Numbered from the stretch's first letter, positions 5,965 to 16,792 are shown. The stretch is DNA of 19,178 bases from an uncultured Actinomyces sp. (GCA_902773415.1 CACYEE010000228.1:1-19178), one strand, 5' to 3'. Notes: generated from the sequence alone by a model not told the origin. Translations and numbers: made by a program.

Positions 5965-6672
5965 TCAGCACAGCGCGGCGGCGACGGCGATTTCGAGCGC
6001 CGAAGCGAAATTGCGTTCGCGCTCTTCGGCGCTCATGTCGTTGGACGGGTCGATGAGGTTGTCCGAGACGGTCATCACGCTCAACGCCTCGCGTCCGTAG
6101 CGTGCGGCAATCGAATACAGGGCGGCGGTCTCCATTTCGATTCCCATCACGCCGAGCCTGGCGAGCACCTCGATCTGCTCGGGCGGATTGTCGTAGAAAT
6201 GGTCGCGCGAAATGACCGGGGCGACATGGAGAATCGAAGGATCGGGAGCGGCATCGGCCGCGGCTTTCAGAAGGTTCCACGAGGCGACGGCGGAAAAACG
6301 CACTCCCGGCAGAATCGAGTCGTTGAAATTCGAGTCGGTATGGGCCCCAAGGGCGATGATGACATGGCCGGCCTTCGCCTCGGGCGCAATGCCGCCCGTC
6401 GTGCCGACGCGGATGATGCGCTGGACATCGTAGAACTTGAAGAGCTCGGTGGCGTAGATGGCGAGGGAGGGAAGGCCCATGCCGGAAGCCATGACCGACA
6501 GGGGCTTGCCGCCGACAGTGCCTGTGTAGCCGCCGATTCCGCGCACGCTCGTGACCTCGCGGGCGTCGGGCATCAGGAGCTCGGCGATGCGACGAGCGCG
6601 CTGCGGATCGCCGGGCATAAGGACCGCGGGTGCGAAATCTCCGGGTTCGGCGGTGTTATGAGGCGTGGCCAT
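5965..6672 (-). CDS. deoD: DeoD-type purine-nucleoside phosphorylase
   Basis: This is a 235-aa hexameric-type purine-nucleoside phosphorylase, which converts purine (deoxy)nucleosides plus phosphate to free base and (deoxy)ribose-1-phosphate for salvage. It follows E. coli DeoD closely: MATPHNTAEPGDFAPAVLMP at the N-terminus (His5 position), phosphate-site GDPQRAR, RVGTTGG in the core, GIEMETAALY (ribose-contacting Met-Glu), and TVSD with the catalytic Asp followed by an ERERNF stretch with the conserved Arg. The start at 6672 is chosen because the DeoD N-terminus begins exactly there and GGAAGG lies upstream in the leader. The frame is open 14 codons further, but those codons contain that leader. 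It is divergent from the HAD phosphatase gene. Confidence 0.95.
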   Translation of the reverse strand: MATPHNTAEPGDFAPAVLMPGDPQRARRIAELLMPDAREVTSVRGIGGYTGTVGGKPLSVMASGMGLPSLAIYATELFKFYDVQRIIRVGTTGGIAPEAKAGHVIIALGAHTDSNFNDSILPGVRFSAVASWNLLKAAADAAPDPSILHVAPVISRDHFYDNPPEQIEVLARLGVMGIEMETAALYSIAARYGREALSVMTVSDNLIDPSNDMSAEERERNFASALEIAVAAALC

Positions 6673-6724
6673 GTCGTAGTGTTCCTTCCATCGTTGAAGT
6701 CTCGTCGAAGACACTGTTTCAGCA

Positions 6725-6730
6725 AGTTTA
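6725..6730 (-). promoter_or_regulatory. weak -10 candidate (TAAACT) for deoD
   Basis: TAAACT on the minus strand lies about 50 bp before the deoD ATG, in the 168-bp divergent spacer. No clear -35 is visible. This is the most AT-rich hexamer of the region and the only reasonable deoD -10 that I see. Confidence 0.3.
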
Positions 6731-6764
6731 CTCTGGCAATTGCGTTTGCGTCGCCACTTCGCGG

Positions 6765-6770
6765 TAGGCT
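6765..6770 (+). promoter_or_regulatory. predicted -10 (TAGGCT) of the HAD phosphatase gene
   Basis: TAGGCT is identical to the hexamers before the ABC-F gene and leuS. A possible -35, TTGCGT, lies at 6740-6745 with a long 19-bp spacer. The leader would run from about 6777 to the ATG at 6841 and include the AAGGAAA ribosome binding site. Confidence 0.4.
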
Positions 6771-6840
6771 GTCGAACATGGGACCGCGAAGGCCTTTCGG
6801 CCTCCTCCCCGTCCTTGTCCCCATGCTATGAAGGAAACCC

Positions 6841-7644
6841 ATGAACGACTACCGGCTCGTCGCATTCGACCTCGACGACACTCTTGCCCCATCGAAGTCG
6901 CCGCTGCCCGAACGCATGGCGCGCGCCCTCGAATCCCTCCTTGGCACGTGCGAGGCATGCATCATCTCCGGCGGTCGGTTCAGGCAGTTCGAGACGCAGG
7001 TGCTTTCCCGGATCGACGCCGGCGAGGAAAGCCTCGCCCGCCTCCATCTCATGCCGACGTGCGGTACCCGCTACGTGCGTCGCATCGACGGCGCCTGGCG
7101 CGACGTCTACGCCCGCAACCTCACCGCCGAGGAGACCGCCGCCGCGATGGCGGCCCTCGAAGAGGAGGCCCGCAGGCTTGGACTATGGGAACGCGACACG
7201 TGGGGGCCCGTCCTTGAAGATCGCGGATCGCAGGTGACCTTCTCGGCCCTGGGCCAGAACGCGCCCGTCGAAGCCAAGGGCGCCTGGGATCCGGACCGGT
7301 CGAAGAAGGAGACCCTGCGCGAGGCCGTCGCGGCGCGCCTTCCGGGCCTCGAAGTCCGTTCGGGAGGCTCGACCTCCATCGACATCACGCGCAAGGGCGT
7401 CGACAAGGCCTACGGAATCGAAGAACTCGCCGCCCAGACCGGGATTCCCGTCCGCGACATGCTTTTCGTCGGCGACCGCCTTGACGAGGGCGGAAACGAC
7501 TATCCCGTCATCCGCACCGGAATCGACACCCATGCCGTGGCCGGCTGGCAAGAGACGGCCGAATTCGTCGAAGGATACGTCGCCCGAAGGCTCGCGCGGC
7601 GCGTGGCGGGCACGGATGCGCACACCCGCGGCACTGAGGCATAA
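6841..7644 (+). CDS. HAD superfamily (subclass IIB) phosphatase, phosphomannomutase-like
   Basis: This is a 267-aa HAD-IIB hydrolase. Motif I is FDLDDTL (nucleophile Asp10, acid/base Asp12). Motif II is the Ser of CIISGGR. Motif III is probably the Lys of KGVDKAYG, and motif IV is VGDRLDEGGND near residues 219-229. The central cap stretch EDRGSQVTFSALGQNAP followed by KGAWDPD is the pattern seen in Cof-type and eukaryotic-type phosphomannomutase relatives, so a sugar-phosphate substrate is likely, but which one is unknown. The ATG at 6841 has AAGGAAA 4 nt upstream, and the nucleophile motif is at the expected distance. Its stop codon overlaps the predicted -10 of the HIT gene, 7 nt before the next ATG, so it is also likely to be co-transcribed with it. 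Confidence 0.9.
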   Translation: MNDYRLVAFDLDDTLAPSKSPLPERMARALESLLGTCEACIISGGRFRQFETQVLSRIDAGEESLARLHLMPTCGTRYVRRIDGAWRDVYARNLTAEETAAAMAALEEEARRLGLWERDTWGPVLEDRGSQVTFSALGQNAPVEAKGAWDPDRSKKETLREAVAARLPGLEVRSGGSTSIDITRKGVDKAYGIEELAAQTGIPVRDMLFVGDRLDEGGNDYPVIRTGIDTHAVAGWQETAEFVEGYVARRLARRVAGTDAHTRGTEA

Positions 7645-7645
7645 T
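7640..7645 (+). promoter_or_regulatory. -10 candidate (CATAAT) overlapping the HAD stop codon, leaderless HIT start
   Basis: CATAAT contains the TAA stop codon (7642-7644) of the HAD gene. Exactly six bases separate it from the HIT ATG at 7652, the same distance as between TAGGCT and the GTG of the ABC-F gene. No Shine-Dalgarno fits before the ATG. No -35 is evident. Alternative: simple reinitiation after the HAD stop. Confidence 0.4.
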
Positions 7646-7651
7646 TCCGCC

Positions 7652-8086
7652 ATGAGCGTTTTCTCCATGATCGTTGCCGGCGAAATCCCCGGCCGCTTCG
7701 CGTGGGCCGACGACGTGTGCGTCGCCTTCGCCACCATCGAACCGATCTGCGACGGGCACCTGCTCGTCGTCCCGCGTGCCGAAGTCGCAAAATACACCGA
7801 GCTCGACCCCGATACCTGGGCGCACATCAGCCGCGTCGCCCAGACGATCGGGCAGGCCGCAGAGCACGCCTACGAAGGCTCGCGGGCCATGCTCATCGTC
7901 GCCGGGCTCGACGTGCCCCACGTCCACATCCACGTCGTGCCCGCCTGCAAGGAGGCAGACCTTTCCTTCTCCAACGCCAAGCCCGCCTCCGACGAAAAGC
8001 TCGACGCGGCCGTGACGCGCATGCGCCAGGCGCTCCTCGCCCTCGGACACGCAGACAACGTGCCTGCGGACATGCACTCGCTGTGA
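7652..8086 (+). CDS. HIT family nucleotide-binding hydrolase
   Basis: This is a 144-aa histidine-triad protein. The active-site motif PHVHIHVVP gives His90, His92 and His94, with His94 the nucleophile position of the family. The conserved GHLLVVPRAEVAKYTEL segment (35-51) is typical of Hint/HinT-like and diadenosine-polyphosphate-hydrolase members. Such enzymes split nucleoside phosphoramidates or adenylylated compounds; the substrate is not decided by sequence. The frame is open upstream through the HAD gene, but MSVFSMIVAGEIPGRF is the normal N-terminus, so the ATG at 7652 is right even though no ribosome binding site precedes it. The next gene starts 20 nt downstream with its own ribosome binding site. 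Confidence 0.92.
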   Translation: MSVFSMIVAGEIPGRFAWADDVCVAFATIEPICDGHLLVVPRAEVAKYTELDPDTWAHISRVAQTIGQAAEHAYEGSRAMLIVAGLDVPHVHIHVVPACKEADLSFSNAKPASDEKLDAAVTRMRQALLALGHADNVPADMHSL

Positions 8087-8106
8087 GGCCCACGGGAAGG
8101 TCCGCA

Positions 8107-8793
8107 ATGGCCCGCACACGCATCGAGGAGATGAGCGACGAGGAAGTCGCCTCCTACCTGGAACGGGCCGAAGCCCGCGCCACGGGAGCGCCCAGCGAAG
8201 CCCAGCGGGCCGGAGGAGCGCCGATCGAATACTCGCTGCTCGCGCTTGCCTGCGCGCTCGCGGGCATGTTCGCCTCCGCGAAGCTTCTTCTCGCCGAACG
8301 CGCCCTGCTTGCCTCGCCCGGCCAGGAGCTTACCTGCGACTTCAACGGGCTCGTCGGCTGCTCGGACTTCCTCAACAGTTCGTGGAACACCGCCATCGGC
8401 GACGTTCCCAACGCCCTGTGGGGCCTCATGTTCTTTTCCGGAATGACCGGCCTTGCCCTCGCCCTCGTGTCGGGGGCAAGGCCGGCACGCTGGCTGTGGC
8501 GGCTCGTATGCCTTGCCATGTGCGGCGCCGTCGCCTATCTCCTGTGGTTCTGGCGGGTGAGCTTTTTCGTCAAGGGATCGCTGTGCCCGTACTGCCTGCT
8601 GACCTGGGCGGCGGCGGTGCCGATCGTGGCGCATACCTGGATAAGGTGCGCGCAGGCCGGGCATCTTCCCTGCCCCCCGGGCCTGCGCGGCCCTCTGGTG
8701 CGTTGGCGCTGGGGCATCGTGCTTGCGGTTTTCCTTGCCGTCGCCACGGTCGGCGCCGTCGCGCTGCGGGAGAAGATCGCCCTGTTCGTCTAG
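8107..8793 (+). CDS. vitamin K epoxide reductase (VKOR) family membrane protein
   Basis: This is a 228-aa integral membrane protein with about five hydrophobic segments and the four cysteines of the VKOR family. Cys77 and Cys85 lie in LTCDFNGLVGCSDFLNS, the shuttle pair, and Cys160 and Cys163 in CPYC, the quinone-side pair. Bacterial VKOR reoxidises a DsbA-like thiol oxidase outside the membrane and passes electrons to menaquinone, so this gene implies disulfide-bond formation in exported proteins. No DsbA partner is in the window. The first ~38 residues are charged, cytoplasmic and not part of the domain. The ATG at 8107 has GGGAAGG about 6 nt upstream and follows the HIT gene by 20 nt, so the two form one transcript. 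The function in this organism is inferred. Confidence 0.92.
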   Translation: MARTRIEEMSDEEVASYLERAEARATGAPSEAQRAGGAPIEYSLLALACALAGMFASAKLLLAERALLASPGQELTCDFNGLVGCSDFLNSSWNTAIGDVPNALWGLMFFSGMTGLALALVSGARPARWLWRLVCLAMCGAVAYLLWFWRVSFFVKGSLCPYCLLTWAAAVPIVAHTWIRCAQAGHLPCPPGLRGPLVRWRWGIVLAVFLAVATVGAVALREKIALFV

Positions 8794-8795
8794 CG

Positions 8796-8833
8796 ACGCC
8801 TCGCTGGCGTACCTGCGGGTTTGCGGCGCAGGT
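8796..8833 (+). terminator. tandem hairpins after the VKOR gene, terminator candidate
   Basis: ACGCC/GGCGT (8796-8810, loop TCGCT) is followed at once by ACCTGC/GCAGGT (8811-8833). They begin 3 nt after the VKOR stop. There is no U-tract. The rest of the spacer up to leuS is very GC-rich. It shares the 13-mer GCGGGCGGCGCGA and GGGCGACGGT with the metI-metQ spacer near 3850-3900, which may be a degenerate repeat or chance in GC-rich DNA. Confidence 0.4.
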
Positions 8834-8886
8834 GAAAGCCGCAAGCGTCACAGCGGGCGGCGCGACCGGGCGACGGTGGCGTGAGA

Positions 8887-8892
8887 TAGGCT
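8887..8892 (+). promoter_or_regulatory. predicted -10 (TAGGCT) of leuS
   Basis: TAGGCT lies 37 bp before the leuS ATG. The transcript would start near 8899, giving a leader of about 30 nt with AAGGAG at 8920-8925. This leader is too short for a T-box, so leuS control by tRNA through a leader is not supported. Confidence 0.45.
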
Positions 8893-8929
8893 TGGGGCGG
8901 CGAAAATCCATGTTGTTTCAAGGAGAAGC

Positions 8930-11847
<2,918 letters not shown>

Positions 11848-11848
<1 letters not shown>

Positions 11849-12822
11849 TGGGGGCCGCGCTTGTTCCGATTTCCGAAGAGGGTTTCGACGGGCTGCGCGC
11901 GTGGCGCATCGGGGCTCCGGACGGATCGACCGCCCTTGTCGCCGAACGAGGGGCGACGCTGCTGTCCTGGCGGCCGCTTGGCGGGGCCGAGGTCGTTGAC
12001 GGCTACGAGAATGCCGGCGAGGTCGAGGCGGCCGTTTCCGGACGATCTCTCGTAATGGCGCCGTGGGCAGGCACGCTGAGGGATTGCCAATACGTCCATG
12101 AAGGCACGCGATACGACGTCGCATCCCTGACGCGCGGCGATCCTGCCCGCTCCCTCGCCTACGGCGTCGATTTCGTGCGACGCGAGGCGGGCGACGCCCT
12201 GCATCTTCAGACGGACCTTCCCGCGACCGACGGGTATCCTTGGCCGATGCGCGTTTCCGTTCTGTTTGCGCTCGAGGCAGGCGCAGGGAGGCTTGCCCAT
12301 CTTTCGGCGACGATCGGCGTGGAGAACCTCGGCGATTCGACGGCCCCGGTTTCCCTCGGATGGATGCCGTTCGTCAGGCTGCCCGGGCGCAGCGGCATCT
12401 CGAACCTGTCGGTTCGCGTGCCTGCGCGTACCAGGGTCATGGCCGACGCCCGAGGGGTTCCGTTCAACGGCGATGCGGCCTACGGAGGAATCCAGACGCC
12501 CGAACAGATCGACTACATCGGGACGACACGGCTCGATCAGTCCTACACCGACCTCGTTCCCGACGAGAACGGCGTTGTCGTGACGACGGTGACCGATCCC
12601 GTTTCGGGTGTGCGGGTCAGTCTTACCCAGGAACCGAGCGAGGCTCCCGTGGTCCGGGTTTCGACGGGCGATTCCTTCGAGCGCGGGCCTCGCGGCTCGA
12701 TCGGGCTCGCCCCCTGCTCGGCCCTGCCCAATGCCTTCAACCGGGCAGACGAGGCCGCGCGCCTGTCTCTTCGCCCCGGGCAGACCCGTTCGCTGACGTC
12801 GACACTGACCTACGAGGCCTAG
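11848..12822 (+). CDS. galactose-mutarotase-like protein, catalytic residues apparently lost
   Basis: This is a 324-aa protein with the aldose 1-epimerase (galactose mutarotase) fold pattern: LSWRPLGG, VMAPWAGTLRD, GVENLGDSTAPVSLGWMPF and GLAPCSALPNAFN. Compared with the family as I know it, the usual Asn-Arg after the first Pro is replaced by Gly-Thr (PWAGTL). The His of the (L/I)HG motif is Tyr (LAYG). The catalytic acid His of the HPY motif is Met (GWMPF). The base Glu of the LEPMT-like motif is Ala (GLAPCS). It therefore probably does not interconvert anomers, and may bind a sugar or serve another role. The ATG overlaps the leuS stop by one base and no strong ribosome binding site is independent of leuS, so expression is likely coupled. 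The function is unknown. Confidence 0.8.
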
Positions 12823-12834
12823 ATCCTTCTCTTC

Positions 12835-12849
12835 GCGGGGCTTTCCCGC
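12835..12849 (+). terminator. hairpin after the mutarotase-like gene
   Basis: GCGGG (12835-12839) pairs with CCCGC (12845-12849) around GCTTT, 12 bp after the stop codon. It merges into the start of mosaic repeat copy B, so it may be a terminator or simply part of the repeat. Confidence 0.35.
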
Positions 12850-12983
12850 AAGGCCGCACCCGCCGTCGGGTGCCGGAAAGGGGACTGTCCCCCAATGCGG
12901 CGCCAGTCTGTCTCCTTTGCGGCATCCGGCTCTCTGGCCTGCACAAACAGCCTGGCGGGGAGTCGGAACGATGCGCAGATCGG
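12844..12983. repeat. mosaic intergenic repeat, copy B
   Basis: This is the first part of a 420-bp gene-free stretch. Block 1 (12844-12885) and block 2 (12910 to about 12983) match copy A (2453-2494 and 2686 to about 2755) in the same order and orientation. Here only 24 bp separate the blocks, against ~190 bp in copy A. The join includes GGGGACTGTCCCC (12880-12892). CCGGAAAGGGGAC of block 1 and GTCTCCTTT...CCGG of block 2 are roughly inverted copies of each other, so the unit folds on itself. Copy B may represent the simple unit. Confidence 0.72.
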
Positions 12984-13046
12984 TGCCGTCCGGGTACGGG
13001 CATCCTTGCGGCACGCCCTTTGGCGCATCCGTCGTGTGGCGCAGGC

Positions 13047-13190
13047 TGTGGAAAACCGGCCGCAGGCCGGGATTTCCACAATCGGGAACACCGCAACCGG
13101 CGAGCGGCGAGCGGCGCAATTCCGCCATTTTCCGTTACGGGCCAGCCGTACCCGTATCCACAGGCACCCATGTCGCATCGCCCATCCACA
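13047..13190. other. cluster of DnaA-box-like nonamers with a long hairpin
   Basis: Four nonamers resemble the DnaA box TTWTNCACA: TGTGGAAAA at 13047-13055 (reverse complement TTTTCCACA, full match to the relaxed consensus), ATTTCCACA at 13072-13080, GTATCCACA at 13154-13162 (one mismatch each) and CCATCCACA at 13182-13190 (two mismatches). The first two are the arms of a hairpin: TGTGGAAA, CCGGCC, loop GCA, GGCCGG, TTTCCACA. No AT-rich unwinding region, dnaA, dnaN or gyrB is present, so this is not an obvious replication origin. It could be a titration site or chance. Confidence 0.35.
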
Positions 13191-13242
13191 CCTTTCGATT
13201 CCCTCTGGCAAGGCCTGGCGGTTCGCGAGAAGAATCGATGGC

Positions 13243-14289
13243 ATGCATCAGCCACCGCCACGCTATTCATCGTCCCGCCAGCTCCTTCCCGCCGAGTTCG
13301 ATTTCGCTCCGCACGTCCCGTCGTCTGCGCGACATGACGATTTCGACGGTTCGCCCAGGCAGCCCGAACCGGATCCGGCAGGAAGCGGCGCGCCTGCCGC
13401 CGAGGAAAACCGGAAACGCGCAGGCCGGCACCGCTGCCGGGACGTCCCGGCGACGAGCCGCGAGGACCCCGAAGGGGCATCCGGGCATGACGAGCCGGAA
13501 CGTCGGGCGATGCGGCACGATCTTGTCCGGCTCGCCTATGGTGCCGGAACGGGCCAGGACGTTGCCGATTTCGGGAGCCGTTCGCCCAAAAACCGGTTCC
13601 GCCTTGAAGGGAAAGCACTGGGCTCGCTCGCCATTGCGCTTGCTCTCGTGCTCATCGTCCTGTGGGGCAGGACTGCCGCTCTCGGAGCGCTCGAACATGC
13701 CGGGGACGCCAGCCCGGGCGCTCCGATGCCGTCGGTCGAAGAGCCGTCGCCATCGGCTCTCCAGTCGGTTCCGGCGACGCAGGACGCTTCGCAACCGGAC
13801 ATGCCGGCGGCACCGGCCCCGCCGCCAGCCGGATCGGGCCAGCTTGTCGTCTACGTTTCCGGCGCTGTCGCCTCGCCGGGGGTCTACACCCTGCCCGCCG
13901 GAGCGCGCGTCAATGATGCCGTGACCCTTGCAGGCGGCATTGCGGAGAATGCGGAACGCGCGCTGGTGAACCTCGCAGCTCCGGTCTCCGACGGCCAGCA
14001 CGTGCATATCGCTGCGGTCGGAGAAACGCCGATGGCCGCCGCGACGGGCGGGGGAACCGAGACGTCCTCGACCGTGACCGGCACCGGGCAGGCGGGCGCC
14101 GTGAACCTCAATACGGCAACGAACGAGGAACTCCAGTCGCTTCCGGGAATCGGCCCTGCACTGGCAGGTGCCGTCGTGGCATGGCGCGAAGAAAACGGCG
14201 GTTTCCGTGCCGTCGAGGACCTGCTCGAGGTGTCCGGCATCGGGCAGGCAAAGTTTGCCCAGCTCAAGGATCGGGTTGCCGTCGGGTGA
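13243..14289 (+). CDS. comEA: ComEA-family DNA-binding competence protein
   Basis: This is a 348-aa protein with a long Pro/Arg/Glu-rich cytoplasmic N-terminus and one membrane helix (about 127-142, SLAIALALVLIVLW). An extracytoplasmic Pro/Ala-rich linker follows, then an SLBB domain (about 199-262, VVYVSGAVASPGVYTLP) and a C-terminal double helix-hairpin-helix domain (about 287-348, VNLNTATNEELQSLPGIGP and LLEVSGIGQAKF). ComEA binds incoming double-stranded DNA outside the membrane and hands it to ComEC. The start is uncertain: the ATG at 13243 has only a weak AGAAG upstream, and an ATG at 13510 (MRHDLVRLAY) would give a 259-aa protein with only a short N-terminal segment before the helix. 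It ends in GTGA, overlapping the comEC start. Confidence 0.92.
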   Translation: MHQPPPRYSSSRQLLPAEFDFAPHVPSSARHDDFDGSPRQPEPDPAGSGAPAAEENRKRAGRHRCRDVPATSREDPEGASGHDEPERRAMRHDLVRLAYGAGTGQDVADFGSRSPKNRFRLEGKALGSLAIALALVLIVLWGRTAALGALEHAGDASPGAPMPSVEEPSPSALQSVPATQDASQPDMPAAPAPPPAGSGQLVVYVSGAVASPGVYTLPAGARVNDAVTLAGGIAENAERALVNLAAPVSDGQHVHIAAVGETPMAAATGGGTETSSTVTGTGQAGAVNLNTATNEELQSLPGIGPALAGAVVAWREENGGFRAVEDLLEVSGIGQAKFAQLKDRVAVG

Positions 14290-16733
14290 GCGCGCGGGCG
14301 CGAACCGGTCAGGACATGCGGCTGCTGCCTTCGGCTGCCGGATCGATTGCGGGGGCGTATGCGGGCCTTCACGTGCCGCCACAGGTTCGTCATGGCGCGT
14401 TCGCGCCGGGGCTCCTGGCGGTTTCCGTGCTCGCGCTTGCCTTCCTGGGGTTCCTCGGCTGGAGAGGATTTCTCGGTGCAGGCCCGAGCGGCCTTCGGGC
14501 TTCGGGCCTGCCAGGCCGGCTCGGCGCCCTCGTCGCCTTTCCGCTTGCGGTCGTCTGCGCAACCGCCGCAATGGCAATGGTTCATGCGAACGCCGCCCAG
14601 CCGCAATGGCTCCTTGCGGCCGCCGAAGGCGGGCAGACGGCGAGAATCGAGGCCGTGGTACGCGGGCGGACCGAAGCGGAAGCGTGGAGCAGCGAAGGGC
14701 AATGCGCCGCAGACCTGTCGCTGACGAGTATCGAAAGCCGGGTCCTCGGCAGCCATTCCTGGGGCAATGCGGGGTTCGGGGCCCTTGACGCCGGACACCT
14801 TCGCGAAGCGCTCCGGCATTCCGTCCTTCCCGTCGTCATCCACGCCGATGGACTGCCGTGCGATGCTCGTCAAGGCCAGCGCATCGAATCCGCCGCGCGG
14901 CTCGCTCCGGCACGTCCGGGAAACAGGGCCGCGGCACGGGCGCATCTGTCGCATCCGCAGGTTTCGGGGCCAGGAAGCGTCCATGGGCGTGTCGTTGCGG
15001 AAATCGGGGCAAGCCTGACCAGACTGCTTGAGCCGCTGGCCGCCCACGCCCAGGGCCTGGTGCCGGGCGTCGCGCTTGGCGACGACAGCCGTGTCGCCCC
15101 CGACCTTTCGGAGGCCATGAGACTCGCCCAGCTCACCCATCTCGTCGCCGTTTCCGGCGGACACGTCTCGATCGTGACGGGAATCGTCCTGCTTGCGGTC
15201 GGCAGGCGGCGCGCGGCGCGCGCCGCCGTGTCCGCAGCGGTCGCCCTGGCCGCGCTCGTCGCTCTCGTCGGCACCCACGCATCGGTCGTCAGGGCGGCGC
15301 TCATGGACGTCGTCGTGCTCGCGGCCCTCGCGCTGCGACGGCCGACGCAGGCAATCGCCTCGCTTGCAGCGGCCGTCATCATCGCAGGACTGGCCAATCC
15401 GTGGCTCGCAATCTCCTATGGCTTCCTCCTTTCCGCAGCGGCGACGGCAGGAATCGTGCTGCTCGGCAAGCCGTTGTCGGCACGGCTGGAGGAGCATGTC
15501 GACGCCCTCTTCCCCTCCTCGGCCGCCACCCGCCGGATTCCCGTGGCGGGCATCGCCGACGCCGTGGCGATCTCCCTCGCCGCCCAGCTCGCGTGCAGCC
15601 CCATCCTCCTGATGTTCACCGACACGGGGTCGGTGTGGGGCGTGCTTGCCAACGTTCTCGTCGCCCCCGTCGTCGCGCCCCTGACCGTCTTCGGACTTGC
15701 CGCGGCGCTCCTCGCCCCCGTCGCGCCAAGCGTGGCCGCCCTCGTCCTCCTTCCGTCCGCGGCATGCACGTGGTGGATCTCCTGCGTCGCAACCACCCTC
15801 GCCGCATGGCCCGGCTCGGGAATCGGTGCCGTGCAGGCGGCGCTCGTCACGCTCGGCGAAGCCTGGGCGATTGCCGTGGCCCAGCCCCGGGCAGGCAGCC
15901 GAAAACGCCCGGTGGCCGTTCTCCTCGTCGCATTTCTCGCCGTCTTCGCATACGGCGCGCATCGGTCCTTCCAGGCCCGGATTCCCACGCACTGGCAGGC
16001 CATCGTCTGCGACGTCGGCCAAGGCTCGGCCTTTCTTGCCCGAACCGAAGCGGGAATCGTCATGGTCGACGTCGGCCCCGAAGACGGCGGCGCGGACCGC
16101 TGCCTGGCCCAGGCAGGCGTCGAAACCATCGACCTCCTGGTACTCTCCCACTTCCACGACGACCACATCGGCGGCCTCGCCGACGTGCTTGCCCGCGCGA
16201 ACGTCCGCCAGGCGTGGGTATCGCCCGACGGCGAACCTCGGGACGAGGCGCGGGAAACCCTGCGCCTGCTCGAGGACCGCTCGATTCCGTTCAGGCAGGT
16301 CAGACGCGGCGAGCGTCTGGAGGGACCTGCCGGACACGCAGCCGTCACCGTCCTGAATCCGGGGCCGGTTCTCCGCCACGATCCCAATGCCGATTGCCTT
16401 GTCGTCACGATCGACGCGGCCGGAGGAGCGCTCGTCATGGGCGACGCCGACGGCGATGTCCAACTCGACATCGCCCGCGAGACGGGGCGCGTGCGCACCC
16501 TCGTCGTCGCCCACCACGGATCGGCACGCCAAAGCCCGCGGCTCGCCCAGGCAGCCCTCCCGGACCTCGCCGTGATCTCCGTCGGAGAGAACGCCTACGG
16601 GCACCCGAGCCGCCAGGCGCTCGAAACCTATCGGGACGCGCAGATACTCGACACCCGAACGGACGGTACGATCGTCCTGACCGACCCCTCCAGCCCTCCA
16701 CGGCTCGTCCCGCAGACAAGGCGACGGCGATGA
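14286..16733 (+). CDS. comEC: ComEC/Rec2-family DNA channel protein
   Basis: This is an 815-aa polytopic membrane protein, the predicted channel through which transforming DNA enters as a single strand. An N-terminal region with membrane helices and an extracytoplasmic domain precedes the Competence core (GLVPGVALGDDSRVAP...LTHLVAVSGGHVSIVTG). A helix-rich region follows, then a C-terminal metallo-beta-lactamase domain beginning near CDVGQGSAFLARTEAG. That domain keeps the metal motif HFHDDH (His622, His624, Asp626, His627) and VVAHHGS, so the proposed nuclease role is possible. The start is taken as the GTG at 14286, overlapping the comEA stop by four bases (GTGA); ATG 14316 is the alternative. 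The longer upstream frame overlaps comEA and is a shadow. Confidence 0.93.
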   Translation: MSARARTGQDMRLLPSAAGSIAGAYAGLHVPPQVRHGAFAPGLLAVSVLALAFLGFLGWRGFLGAGPSGLRASGLPGRLGALVAFPLAVVCATAAMAMVHANAAQPQWLLAAAEGGQTARIEAVVRGRTEAEAWSSEGQCAADLSLTSIESRVLGSHSWGNAGFGALDAGHLREALRHSVLPVVIHADGLPCDARQGQRIESAARLAPARPGNRAAARAHLSHPQVSGPGSVHGRVVAEIGASLTRLLEPLAAHAQGLVPGVALGDDSRVAPDLSEAMRLAQLTHLVAVSGGHVSIVTGIVLLAVGRRRAARAAVSAAVALAALVALVGTHASVVRAALMDVVVLAALALRRPTQAIASLAAAVIIAGLANPWLAISYGFLLSAAATAGIVLLGKPLSARLEEHVDALFPSSAATRRIPVAGIADAVAISLAAQLACSPILLMFTDTGSVWGVLANVLVAPVVAPLTVFGLAAALLAPVAPSVAALVLLPSAACTWWISCVATTLAAWPGSGIGAVQAALVTLGEAWAIAVAQPRAGSRKRPVAVLLVAFLAVFAYGAHRSFQARIPTHWQAIVCDVGQGSAFLARTEAGIVMVDVGPEDGGADRCLAQAGVETIDLLVLSHFHDDHIGGLADVLARANVRQAWVSPDGEPRDEARETLRLLEDRSIPFRQVRRGERLEGPAGHAAVTVLNPGPVLRHDPNADCLVVTIDAAGGALVMGDADGDVQLDIARETGRVRTLVVAHHGSARQSPRLAQAALPDLAVISVGENAYGHPSRQALETYRDAQILDTRTDGTIVLTDPSSPPRLVPQTRRRR

Positions 16734-16747
16734 GGCACGGGCGCTGG

Positions 16748-16753
16748 CATACT
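16748..16753 (+). promoter_or_regulatory. -10 candidate (CATACT) before holA
   Basis: CATACT lies in the 59-bp gap between comEC and holA, about 40 bp before the holA ATG. No clear -35 is seen. If real, holA is transcribed independently of the competence genes, which would make sense for an essential replication gene. Confidence 0.3.
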
Positions 16754-16792
16754 TGGACACGACGTCGCACAAGCGCAAGGAACGGAGACATC

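Noticed and set aside
8834..8929. A T-box or other tRNA-sensing leader before leuS
   Set aside because: No specifier loop, no T-box core sequence and no antiterminator is visible, and the predicted leader is only about 30 nt.
13047..13190. Chromosomal replication origin
   Set aside because: There is no AT-rich unwinding region and no dnaA, dnaN, recF or gyrB nearby. Only a possible DnaA-box cluster is supported.
13884..16778. A 964-codon antisense frame over comEA and comEC
   Set aside because: Same reason: a composition shadow of two well-supported genes, rich in Arg/Gly/Asp with no motifs.
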